Assembly: GCA_008729055.1 (NCBI GenBank)
Contig: SDUX01000009.1
Location: 62,001-126,000 of the forward strand
DNA: 64,000 nt
Direction: 5' to 3'
Origin: Pyropia haitanensis
Lineage: Eukaryota; Rhodophyta; Bangiophyceae; Bangiales; Bangiaceae
In this document: in pieces, positions 34,201 through 44,609 of the stretch
Position numbering within the stretch: position 1 is the first letter of the stretch
Layout of the letters: every line of letters begins with the position of its first letter
The notes under the pieces: generated by a model
Databases searched by the model: none
Seen by the model: the letters and a program-made list of their open reading frames with translations, nothing else
What the model was told of the DNA's origin: nothing
Position numbers and translations under genes: made by a program

Positions 34201-35717
34201 TGCTCGCTGCCTTTCTCGCCGGTTCCGGGTTCGCCCATCGCCGCGCTGCGGCGTGGGTGGGGGGGGGGAGCCCGCACGGCGATGGCGGACACGGGCTACC
34301 GGGCCCACGCTGCCACCTGGTCTGCGGCGGTGGCCGGGGGCGCCGAGGGCGGTGGCACCACCTTCGCTTCTGGTGCCGCCGCCGCCACTGCACCCGCCTT
34401 CGCGTTGCTGCCGCTTCCACAGCCGTTGCTGGTGACGCAGCCGTCACGGCTGGCGCCGCAGCCGCCCCAGTCTCCAAGGGAAGAGCGGCGGCGTCGACCA
34501 CGTCCGAGGAGACGCATGCGGTAGAGGAGACCACTGGGGGAGCAGCGGGCGTTGCACCCCATGCCCCGCCTCCCCACACGCCCCCCCCTCCTCGGCGCGG
34601 CCCCCCCTCCCGGCGGCTGCGGCGAGCGCGGTGGCGGCGGCGCCCCCCCCCCCCCCGTGGCGCACGCGGGGCTGCGCATACCTATCGTTTGCCTCTTCTT
34701 GGTCGCCCCCGTTTCACTGTGCTTCACTTTGGGTTCCCGCGCAGCTGTCGCGGACGTCGCCTCAAGAGCCGCCGCGTCAGCTGGACGACACGTGCGTTTT
34801 CTGATGGAACCCTCTCTTTTTTTTTTTTTTTTCTGGTCTGCTGCACTTTTCTTTTTTTCAGGTCGTACCTTCCCGCCAGCAATCGTGGTGTGACCTTGCT
34901 GCGCGCCATGGTGCTAGGAAAGTTCACGTCCTTGTACGAGGATCTCTTTGAGTTCTACTTTGCTACGGCAGCGAAGCACGGTCTTGCTGGTCCGCAAGCG
35001 GCCGCGCTCGGCCCTGCCGTGGGCGATGCTCGCAAGAAGCCGTCTCTCGTGGCGGTGACCCTCGACTTCAAGACCGCTCAGCACAATGGACTGTTCCGCG
35101 CCCTGGGCCGGGTGTTTGGGGGGGTCCCGAGCACGTACCACGGCCGTGCGGTGGGGTGCGGCGTCCATTTTAAGCGCTTCCTCCTGGCCGCCTGTTGGAA
35201 CAGTACGCGCGACCCGTTCTTCGTGCGCGTGCAAGCTCTGCGAGACGGTGGTCTTGCAATAGCGGAGGTGCGGGAGCAGTTGGCTGGCATCATCAAGGAG
35301 TACGAGTCGGCGGGGGACGCGGGCAAGGCCAACATTTTGCGATGGCTCTTGCGAAACGACGCCGCTCTATTCGCTGCATTCCCCCGCTGCTGTGGGGTGC
35401 TGAGCAACGCCGAGCTCCTTGCGGCGCCGGACAACACGAAAGTCTGCGAGTCTCTGAATCGGCGCACTAAGCAGGTGGTGTCCGAAGGGCGTGCCACTAC
35501 ACTCATGGACGTGATACAGGCCCTGGCGGACTTCGACGCACGGGAAGTGCAAGAAGCGTCGTCGTCGGTTTTGGCGGCCCCGCCGTCGCAGGGGACGGTG
35601 GCGCGTATGCGTCGCGCCGTCAAGCGCAAGCAAAGGACGAACACCGTTCCGCCGTCCGGGCAGCCGCCGAAGTCCCGGAGGAAGACCCCCAAGGCTGTGA
35701 CGGCAACAGACACGTGA
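31265..35717 (+). pseudogene. MULE-2 transposase, five main exons
   Basis: Exons inferred: 31265-31408, 31562-31942, 32096-32626, about 32755-33109, and 34862-35717. Exons 1-3 join in phase and align with MULE-1 (SGLFG versus SGLYR at the exon 1 end, FRDSPYTWGSP in exon 2, ALQ at the exon 3 end). The DDE triad is kept: EADTTFGVV (near 33000), VTLDFKTAQHN with GCGVHF (about 35060-35165), and VCESLNRRTK (about 35440). I found no AG acceptor giving a matching phase between exons 3 and 4, and intron 4 is 1752 bp against 184 bp in MULE-1. The gene may therefore be decayed, or it may use an extra exon. Confidence 0.62.
33181..34795 (+). other. Unrecognised coding-like insert in MULE-2 intron 4
   Basis: MULE-1 has only a short intron here. 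In MULE-2 a complete short intron seems to end at TGCAG (33180), followed by DNA with strong GC3 bias and protein-like stretches in shifting frames: DHLPDNLRLELRC (33637-33675), LNGEAFAVTLAYANHSSV (about 33965), and LFARQYTGYFMHIDKNLL (about 34155-34210). GTGAGT at 33606 looks like a splice donor. Extra exons, or a captured host gene fragment as in Pack-MULEs, would both fit. The source gene is not recognised. Confidence 0.35.
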
Positions 35718-35779
35718 GAAGACGGAGGCGTGCGAGGCGGGGGTAGGCGGGGGGGAGGGAAGTGGCGCACTTGAATGTG

Positions 35780-36480
35780 GCGACTGGGAGGGCGGGCGGG
35801 GGGGGGGGCGCTGTGGCGCGGGACGGCGACCGCCCGCTACCGCGAGCGCTTGCCCTCCGTTGGACCGAGCGCACCGCGTCCACGAGCGCGCGGCCGGAGG
35901 CAGGCGTGGCGACCGGGTCGGGGGCGCCGCCGCAAGCAAACGCTGATTGGCCCGGCACGCGGAGGGGGACGGCTGCGAGGCGGCCAGTCGGCGTCGCGCA
36001 CCCCCTCCCCCCGCCCCGCCACGCGGGTTCGGCTCGCCACAGCGGGCGGGAGGAGCGGAGGAGGCGGCGGACCTCGGTCAGTCCCAGATCCCCGCCAAAG
36101 CGCAGCGCGTAAACCGCGTCGGCCATCTCTCACCCGTCCGTCGCGCGGGACCGGTGCGGCCGGCTTGCCCCCCCCCCCTTTCCACCGCGGCGGCCGCCCA
36201 GTTCCGCCCGTAAAACTTCCAGCTCAGGTCAAACACCCGCGAGTTGAAACAGGGCGTGTAGTCGTACGGCGTGGGGGACTTGCCCGTCGCCCCCCCCCGC
36301 AGGCCGCGGGCGGCCGCCCCCCCCGGCAGCCGCACCCGCGCCAACCCGACGGCGGCCACCACCTCCGCCGCCGTCAGCACCAGCCCCGCCGTTCACGGAC
36401 AAGCACGTCGCCACCCACTCCGCCCTTCCCCACTCTCGCACGCCCCTATCCGCCTCAACCATGCTCCTCGCTAATGCGAC
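35780..36480 (-). other. Unrecognised minus-strand coding-like segment in the MULE-2 3' region
   Basis: On the minus strand the frame reads LTAAEVVAAVGLARVRL, then SPTPYDYTPCFNSRVFDLSW and KFYGRNW (about 36370-36200). After a C/G run at 36171-36182 the sense continues in another frame with MADAVYALRFGGDLGLTEV (36126 onward). The balanced residue composition stands out from the low-complexity surroundings. It lies inside the MULE-2 termini, so it is a second candidate for captured host sequence. No family was recognised. Confidence 0.3.
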
Positions 36481-36842
36481 CGTACCTCCACAGCGTGTTA
36501 AGAACCTGCGCCAGGTCTGCCACCCGCCGCGCTTACGTCCTCAGGTCGACGCGCGTCCGGAGGAAGGCACGGCGCTAGGCACAGCGCATTCTCAGACACC
36601 ACCACCACCAGCGACGCCCGCGCGCGCACCTGCACGGCAATATGTTCCAGGAGCGGGAGGGGGGACCTGGGGGGCGGGGTTGCGGCGGGGAGCAGGTCGG
36701 GGGAGGGGGTGGGTTGCGGCCGGCGGTCGTCCGCCTGGCGTGGGGTTGGGTTGTTGCACCGACCGCGGAGGAGACTTGACCAACCAATTCCGCCGCCACG
36801 AAACCCAACCCCACCTTGTCATCTGAACCAAACCCCACCCTG

Positions 36843-37696
36843 GTCTCGGGCCCGCCCCGCGGCTGGCCATTGCAGCGGCCCCTCCCTCTCCGACGAGCCG
36901 CAACGCGGGTATTCGTCGGATGTTCATTACCACTGTGGGTGAGAATCTTTGCGAGCGCGAGGGTTTTTACCAAGGGGTCGGTCCCCCCGCAGCGGTAAGC
37001 CACCAGCTGCTGACGAGGGCACAGAGATGGCTCTCGCGTGCCATCCAGAGGCCGAAATCCTGCTGGATTTGGCAGATCCGCTCTGATTGTTGGCGTTCGA
37101 GGGGGGGTGCTTCCTTTCATCAGGGCCGATCCAGCCCTGTCGCAGACCCGCCCCCCCCACGTGCACCGCCTAAGGATGGGTGCCGTCGTCGGCCAGTGTG
37201 CGCGCAGCCCGCACCACACCTCATTCACGGCGTGCCCGCGGTGGGGGTGCCGGCGACGGTCCGCCGCGTGCGCGTCATCCGCCCGTCCGCGTCCGTTGTG
37301 TCCGTGCAAGCCGCGTCCCGGCGGCTACGGCACCGCTACCTCGGGGCGGCTGCCGATGCGTGCCTCTGGCGGCGGCGCTTCCAATACGCCACGGCTCTAC
37401 CCGTCTCGTCGCCGATGCTGCTGCCGCCTTGCTGACTTGGTGTGTGTTGCGCGTGCATCTGTGTCTATACACCCCCCCTTCCCCTCACGCTCCCTCCCCC
37501 TGTTCCCCGACGTTCTTCCCTTTGTGTACACCTATCTTCCGTCGCGCCCTCGCTTTTTTTTCCCTTTCTTCTACCCTCCTGGTACTCCCGTTGTGTGACG
37601 CTCGTTTCCACGGGCGTGCCCCCCCCCTCCCCCCCCCTCTCCCCCCCCCCCTCCGCCCCCCTCATCCCCCCTTGTTCCCCTCCCGGCTTTCATGCC
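36843..37696. other. Upstream region of the RNase III gene
   Basis: No supported gene. The last ~200 bp before 37697 are strongly pyrimidine-rich with long C runs, which could be 5' leader sequence of the RNase III gene. Confidence 0.4.
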
Positions 37697-38748
37697 ATGT
37701 CGCCGCCGCTGCGCGCATCCGTTTCGGCGCTGCGCCGGGCGGTGAGCCTGACGGGCGGCGGCGCGTCCGCGGCGCACCCCGCCCCGTCGCCGGGCATTGT
37801 GGGGGGTGGGCCCACTGTGGCCGCGACGCGCTTGGAGCCGCCGGGCCTCGCGCTCCCGTCCGCGACGGCGGCGACGCCCGGGGGCGTCGGCCTTGGCATT
37901 GCTGGCATTGGCGGCGGCGTGGACGTTGGTGTCGTCCGTGCGGGTATTGGTGGCTGCGGCGGCGTCGGTGGCGGTGGCGGTGGCGGTGGTGGTGGTGGTG
38001 GCGGCGGCGGCGGCGGCCGCTCCCGCCGCCGCCGCGCGTCCACGTCGGCGCGCGGCGGCGGCGGCGTGCCCGGCGATGCGCCGTTTGGCCGCGGCGGCCC
38101 GCTGCCGCCGCACGTGCTCGCCGCCCAGGCGGCGGCGCTGCACACCCGCCGGCGGCGGGCGCGGGCCGACGCGCCCGCGCCAGCGTGGAAGGTGCTGGCT
38201 ACGGCGGGCGCGACGGCGGCGGCGGCTGCCGCGTCGCCGCCAGCCGCGTCGTCGGTGCTAGCCATGGCGGGGCCGCCCGCCGCGTCGCACCGCCGGGGGC
38301 GACAGGGGGGCGGGAGCGGCGGCGGGGGAGGGGGTGGCGGCCACCCCCGGGGGGGGGCCCGTTCGGCTGGCGCGGCGGCTGCGAGCCGCCCCTGGGCGGC
38401 ATCTGCCGGTGGTGCCTCCGACGGGTGGACGATGCGGCGCGGGGTGTTGGACACGGTCGCCCCCGCGATGGCGTTCCCCACCGCCGCCGACGTGGACGTG
38501 CTGCGCCGGTTTTGTGAGGCGTGGCGGGTGCCCCCGTTTGGCGCCCACTCGTGGCTCCTCGTACGGGCGGTGACGCAGCACGGCTTCTCGTACCGGTACG
38601 AGCGGGCGGCGGGGGTGCCGCTCAAGAGCTGGTCCAACGAGGCGCTCTCGTTTGTGGGCGACCGGGTGCTCAACCTGGCGCTGTCGGCAGAGCTGCAGGA
38701 TGGCGCCGCGCCGGCGTCGGCCAAGGGCGCCCGCTCCGCCAGGGGTAA

Positions 38749-38790
<42 letters not shown>

Positions 38791-41166
38791 CGGCAGCGGC
38801 GGCTGGGGCACGCCCGCCGCCGCCGGTACGGATGTGTCGCTGCTGGCTACCCCCGCGCGGGGCGCCCCCATTACCGCGCAGCACCTGCTGAACCGGAGCT
38901 CCTCCAACGTTGAGTGCGCGCGCCGGGGCCACGCGCTCGGCCTCCACCTACTGCTGCGCTCCGCGTCGGATGATGTGGGCGGGCGCGCCCTCGCCGACGC
39001 GTACGAGGCGGTGGTGGGGGCGGTCTTTTTGGTCCACGGCTTTGACGCGGCGCGGGCGCTCGTCGCGGGCGCCGCCGAGTCTTGGGCGGGGGCGGGGGGG
39101 GCGGGCACGAGCCGCGCCAACCCGGCGGGCGGCCCGGCCTTTGCTGCAGCCGGCGGTAGCGACGTGCCCTCCTCCCCCGCGGTGCCCAGCCTCCATGGCC
39201 ACTCGCCTGCTGCGTACGACCTCGAGTCGGTCCCCGAGTCGCTCCGCGCCGAGCTAGCCGCCTGGGCCCCCGCCGCCGCGCCCGTCCGCCTCCGCCCCTG
39301 TCGCCGCCGCCACACGCACGGCCAGCTGGTGGTGCCGCCGCCGCCGCCGCGCGCCGAGGTGGCCCGCCTTACCGCCGCCGCCGACGCGACGCCGCCGTCG
39401 TCGCCGTTTGCGTGGGCGCGGCCCGCCGCCGCCACCGCCGCTGCCGCGGCCGACGCGGCCGACGCGGTGGGGGCGGGGGAGCAACACGCGGCGGGGGCGG
39501 CGCCCGCCGTCGGGGGAGGTGGGGTGGCCGCGGCCATCCGGTCGGGTGGGTACGTTGTGGACTTCACGCAGGTGGCGTGCTTTGACGCCCGCGGCGTGGT
39601 CGTGGCGGCGCCGGGGGTGGCGGACCCGCGGTGGGGTGGGCGGGGGTCCGTGTCGAGCGGCCTGGACGGCGATGGCTATGGCGGCGGCGACGGCGACATG
39701 CATGCAGACACCACCAGCCGGCGCCTCTTCATCGTTGCCGCCGACGTGGCGGCGGTGGAGGCGCCGCACGTCCGCGCGCGGCTGGCGGAGGCGGCCGCCC
39801 GCAACTGGCGGGCAGGGGTGGACGCGGCCGCCGCGCTCGCCCTCAGGGGGCTCAGAGGGGAATGTGACGCCGCCGCGGCGGTGGTGGCCGCAGACGGCCA
39901 GGCGTCGGCCACGCCGGGCGGGGCTGCCAAGGGTGGCGCCGCCGCCCGCGAGGGGGACGACGCGTCGCCCTCCTCGTTGACGGCTGCCGAGCACGCGTCG
40001 GCGGTGGCGGCGTTCATGTCCGTGGCCGCCATCTCGCCCGACGCCCTCCACACGCCGGCACAGCCGCGACGCACGCTGCAGGCTCTGGAGCGTGTCGGCT
40101 TCCTGCCCCCGCTCGTGTGGCACACCGAGACGCAACAGGTGCCGGCCGGAGCTACCACGACCACCACCCTCGCCGCCTCCGCCGCCATGCCAGATGCGCC
40201 CGCCACCGCCGCCGCCGGCGCGGCCAAGCACACCAACCTCTGGGCGGTGACCGTCCGCGTTGGCCCCCTCACCGGCCGGGGCGTGTCGGTGACGGGGTGG
40301 GACGCGGCCGCCGACGGCGCCGCGGCCGCCGCCCTCCGGAGTCTCCGCGCCACCCGCGTCGCCGAGCTGGCGGCCTATGACGCGCGCGCGACGGCGGCGG
40401 CCGGCCGGTCGGCCACGCTCTCGGCGCTGGCCGCGCCCGCCGACCGCTCGCTGCGCGTGGGCGGCGGCGCCGCCGGCGCGTCGTCTCTGGTATTGGCGCC
40501 GCCGTCGGCGGGGGCGTCCTCTGCTGCTGCCTTGGCCGCGTCTGCTGCGTCTGATGGCGGCGGCTCCCCGCCAGTGCGGCCACCAGCTAATCCCCCCCAG
40601 TTGGGGACGTCGCCAGACGGTCACGCGTCCACCCCCCCCCCCCCTTCCCCCTCACCGCTGCCGACGTCATGGACGTGGCCGCCCTCACCGCGGGCGCCCG
40701 CCTCCCCGCCACGACTGCGTCGGCGGTGGCCGACGCGGCAGCGGCCGTGGCGACCGCCGACCGCGCGTGGCGGGACGTGTGTGCGCAGGTGGGGGACCGG
40801 ACGGCCAAGCTGTGGGCTGCCCGCCGCGTCAGCGGCCTCGGCGGCGTCGCGTCGCCCGCGCTCGCGCGCGGGTCGGCGGTGGGCGTCGCGTCGGGGGTGG
40901 TGGCGGCGGCGGCCTCATCGGTGACGGGCGCCGCGCCGGCGGCCAACACGGGCGACCTTACCGCCGCGTACGAGGCGGAGATGGCGCGCGGCCGCGTCGC
41001 GGCGCGCGCAGCGGTGGTGGGCGTACGGGACAACCCGGTTGCGGGGCGGGTGCACTGGTGGCGGGCGGTGGTGGGCGAGTACGTGCGGCGGCACGGGGTG
41101 GACGCGGCGCTCTTGTTGGTGGACTGCGTGGAGGTGGCGCGGTCGCGGCAGCAACAGCGGCCGTAA
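37697..41166 (+). CDS. RNase III family protein with C-terminal dsRNA-binding-like domain
   Basis: ATG 37697 opens a frame to 40924. Near residues 275-460 lies an RNase III domain: WLLVRAVTQHGFSY, the signature NEALSFVGDRVLNLAL (about residue 312) and ADAYEAVVGAVFLVHG (about 433). The Asp of GD and the Asp/Glu of ADAYE, which bind metal in RNase III, are present; the second Glu of the usual NERLEFLGD is Ser. About residues 787-890 resemble a dsRBD (PRRTLQALERVGF ... ALRSL). Long poly-Gly/Ala inserts separate the parts. At a 13-C run (40632-40644) coding sense moves to another frame (VMDVAALTAGARL...), ending at 41166, so the C-terminus given here assumes one consensus indel. The role is probably dsRNA cleavage; a mitoribosomal mL44-like role is an alternative. 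Confidence 0.7.
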
Positions 41167-42472
41167 GGGGGCCGGCGGCGTCTGTGTTGGGCTGGCGTCT
41201 GAGGATGGGCTGGGGGGGGTGGCGGTGGGGGGGGATGACATGTCGAGAGAGGCTGGGACGCGCGCGCGGTGCCAGCGCGTTTGCGTGCATTTTTGTTCTC
41301 TTGGTTGGCTTCAGGGCTGGGCGGCTGCGTGCGGTGCAGGTGGCGGCTGTCTACATCCTTCCCACACTGGCCGTTTGTGCGCCCGCGCGCTCGCCAACCC
41401 CTTTTCCACCGAGGCTGCTGTAAAACTCGGTGCGGTGCGGGGCGCCTGCCGCGGAGTGGCACCGGCGGCAGTCGCCAGGCGCAGCCGCCGGCGTGACCGT
41501 GACGTGGGCCACGTGGCCTCCCTGGCTGGGCGGTGTAGGTGTTCTTGGGTGGCCCCTCCGCCACGTTTTCCGCCCTCGCAGCGGAGGCGATGCAACACGA
41601 CGGTACCGGCCATCCGGCTGCTGCTGCTGAGCGCGGCCTGTACCGCCGTGGCCAGTAGCGAAGGCCCGCGGGGAATTGTAGACGGTGGCCACGTGCGCTG
41701 GCGCGGTAGCCACGCTGAGACTTCCCCCTTTCGTGTTTGTTCATCTTGGAGACACCCCCACTGATGGGGGTCTCCCCTTGCAGGTGGGCTGTGACTATCC
41801 AACCGGTATGGCACTCGTCCGCTGCAGCGGCGCAGACCGCCGGACCCCGCGTCCCGTAGTCTACCGCTTCGCGCGGCCGCACCGCACAGATCGCTTGAAC
41901 ACACCGCTCCAGCTATCCAGCGCTGGTATTTGTGGTTCTCCTAATTCCTGAGCCTCTCTTCTCAAATGGTGTATTCAGAGGGGGGCCACAAGATACATCG
42001 TCTGCTGCGGATCACCGCCGTGTGCAGCTGGCGGTTGTCGAACTGCTGTCGGGAGTTGCGGTTGCGGGCGAGCGGCTGTGGGGCGTGGGGAGCGCGACGC
42101 ACCTCCCAGATGCCGCCAGATTTCTCGCGCCCCCGCGGAGGCCGCCGCCCCCGCACCTCGCCGCTCGGGGCCGCATCCGCGACGAGTCCCAGAAGGGGAG
42201 GCTTGTGCGATGGGTGGCGTGGCGCTGCGGGCACATATCGTCCCAGAGGGGTGTCTTGCTGATGGCGAGCGTGCTCTGCCGCAATCTCTCTCTGACCCCT
42301 CATTCCTCGGCCTCCTCCGCTTCCTGCGCGTGCCTATTGCGAAGAGGACGGTGCCCCGCGTCTGTTCCATTGTCCCGCTGCTCGTAGCCCACAAGCTCGT
42401 CTCTCTCTCTCCCGCATACGTCCCTGTGCCGAGTCCTGCGTGTCCTGTACCCCCTGCGCCGCACACGTCACC
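41167..42472. other. Intergenic region, RNase III to PsbQ
   Basis: No supported gene. A hairpin GGAGACACCCCCA/TGGGGGTCTCC occurs at 41748-41777. The remainder has only short or low-complexity frames and should include the PsbQ promoter and 5' leader. Confidence 0.4.
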
Positions 42473-43607
42473 ATGGCCAAGTGCGTTAACGCGTTGTGTT
42501 CCTTCTTCATCCCCCTCTTCGTGGCCCGCTCGCCTGCCGCTGGCTGTTGTTTGGGTGACTTTTTGTCCCTCAAGCCGTTTCCACCGGCATCGCTACTGAC
42601 GCCCGCGTTGTTTCTTGCTCCTTCTCATGGCTGTGCTATCCTTTTCACGAGCATGTGCTTGCACCGCTCTCTGTCGACAGCCCCACCGCATTTGTGGCCC
42701 CCGCCCTGCCCTCCATTCGGGCGCAGCCCACCGCCCGCCCCGCTGTCCGCATGTCGTCTGAGGAGCACCGCCCTGCGGACGCGGCGATCTCGCGCCGCGC
42801 GGCGCTGGCCGCCCTCGCCGCCGTCGTCGCGGGCGCGGCGGCTGGCACGGCGCCTGCATCAGCGGGGCCGGCGGCCAAGCAGAGCATCTTTGGCTATGGC
42901 GGCGCCTCCTCGCCGTATAGCTACGCGGACCAGAAGTTGTACACGGGGACGGTGTTGTACAAGGTACGTGTTAGTGGTGGAAGGGGGGCGGGGGGGGCGA
43001 AACCTGTGGATAACTGCTCGCATCAGATGGTCGAGGGCCGCTTGCGTTTGCAAGGTTGTTGGGGTAGCTGGTTAGCCGAGCGGTACGCCTCTGCACCCAA
43101 GCCCCTTCAGGACTCAGGTGGGCGTTGGAAGCTCCCTGTTGACACGTTCTGTTCCCGTGCGTTTGGCTGTGGCTCTGTGCGCCCATTCTGATCTCTTGGC
43201 GGCACCCTCGGCCTCATCCACGATCAACCTGATATCGTGCCCCATCCCCTCCCCTTGCATTCGCCCTGTAGGATCTGAACGAGGGCGAGGTGGCCAAGTA
43301 CAGGAACATCTTCAAGGAGTCGCAAATGGACCTTGGCGCGACCGCCTCCGCGGCCATTGCCGGCAAGTCATGGGAGGACGTACGCTCCGCGATCCGGCTG
43401 CGCGCCAACGACCTCGGCGCGGCGGCCAAGCGCCTGTCGGACGCGTCGCCGTCGTCCAAGGCGGCGACCAAGGCGTACAACCAGTTCAAGGCGAGCGCCA
43501 ACGCGCTCGACTGGGCGGCGCGGCAGAAGAACCAGGCCAAGGCGGTGGCCGCGCGGGAGGCGGCCGCCGCGGACCTGGACAAGTGGGGCAAGGTGGTGGG
43601 CTTTTGA
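42473..43607 (+). CDS. PSBQ: PsbQ-type photosystem II extrinsic protein (red algal PsbQ')
   Basis: Three exons: 42473-42480 (8 nt), 42681-42963 and 43272-43607, about 208 residues. Both introns are GT-AG and the phases fit. The tiny first exon gives a start that reads MANPTAFVAP, typical of an algal plastid transit peptide. It is followed by a thylakoid signal with twin arginines (ISRRAALAALAAVVAG) and an ASA cleavage site, pointing to Tat-dependent import into the lumen. The mature part is a helical bundle rich in Ala/Lys (YRNIFKESQMDLGATAS, LDWAARQKNQAKAVA), as in PsbQ', which stabilises the oxygen-evolving complex of red algal photosystem II. The frame is intact and codon use matches the neighbouring host genes. 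Confidence 0.8.
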
Positions 43608-44609
43608 GGAACATCGAGGCGCTGGTGGATTTGGAGGGGGGGGGGCGTGTGGTGGGGGCAATGTGCACAAGCGGGTACACGAGAGGGGCAATCCGCAGAG
43701 GGTCGCTCCATCGAGTCTCTCCGTTTTTTTTCTTTCCTTCCATCTTCCCGTGCTCCCGATCGGCACGGCCTGCCACTCTGCTATGGCGGAGGGGTTGCCT
43801 GTCATGCATGGCAGGCGAGATCTCTTCATGGAGTCTGTGGACATCGATGGAAGCGTTTAGAGCGCGACTGGTTGGGCAGGCCCCCGCCGTCTACGGCGCT
43901 TGCGCACGAGTTTCGGTCGCTCGCGCAGGTGGACGCTGCCACAGCCCGGGTTCGTCAACAATGAGCTCCCGTGGGCCATCACGGCGCGGCGCGTCCGCCG
44001 TGTTTCGTCGTGGTCGCTCTTCTTGTTTCTTTCGTGACGCGTTTGTTTCTGCCCTCCCTGCCGCCCCTCGCGAGGGATGACAGGTGAAGACTATCTCACG
44101 CCTCCGCACCTCCGAGCACCACCTCCCACGTGCTGGGCGCGGCCCCGTGGCACGACCGTTGCTGGACGCGGCTAGTCTTTTCACCGGCCAACGGAAACCG
44201 CGTGCGGGTTGCCCCCTGCACCCCTCTTCTCTGGTCCTTCATTGGCTGGGCGGTGACAATTCGTGTCGCAGACGGCGGCCAAGCACAGCTGTTTTGTGTA
44301 GTTCACTCCCGCGCCTTTTGGCCCCGCACCAGTCATGCTGCCGTGCTGTCCAGTGGTTCGCGCGCCACCCGCCGCCGTCGCCGCCATCCCCTACACCGCC
44401 AGTCGCTGCCACCATTCCCAGCCCTCCCCCGTCCGTCCCTAGCCGAGCTCGCCCCCTGCGACTGCTTTGCTGTCCCTGCATCCGCTCCCCTCCGCCCCTC
44501 TACAGGGGATCCTGGCTCACCTTTGCTCGGCGCGTCATCTGGACGCTACCCGTCTGCTCCGCCCCCCCCCCCGCCCTTCCACTTCGCTGCTGCAGCACCC
44601 TCCCCAGCC
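43608..44609. other. Intergenic region, PsbQ to the ENTH gene
   Basis: Pyrimidine-rich and lower in GC than the genes. No conserved ORF was seen; it presumably holds the PsbQ 3' UTR and the ENTH gene promoter and leader. Confidence 0.4.

Larger units (their letters stand above)
30785..36842 (+). mobile_element. MULE-2: second copy of the Mutator-like family, ~6.1 kb
   Basis: The left end (30785-30843) and the reverse complement of 36786-36842 are clearly similar: both have two GTGGGGTTGGG-like motifs and end in a GGCGGCAATT/GGCGGCGGAATT block. They read as ~58-bp imperfect terminal inverted repeats. Between them lies the same exon series as MULE-1, plus about 1.6 kb of extra coding-like DNA in intron 4 and about 1.1 kb of 3' DNA. 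The exact ends and the target duplication were not established. Confidence 0.6.
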
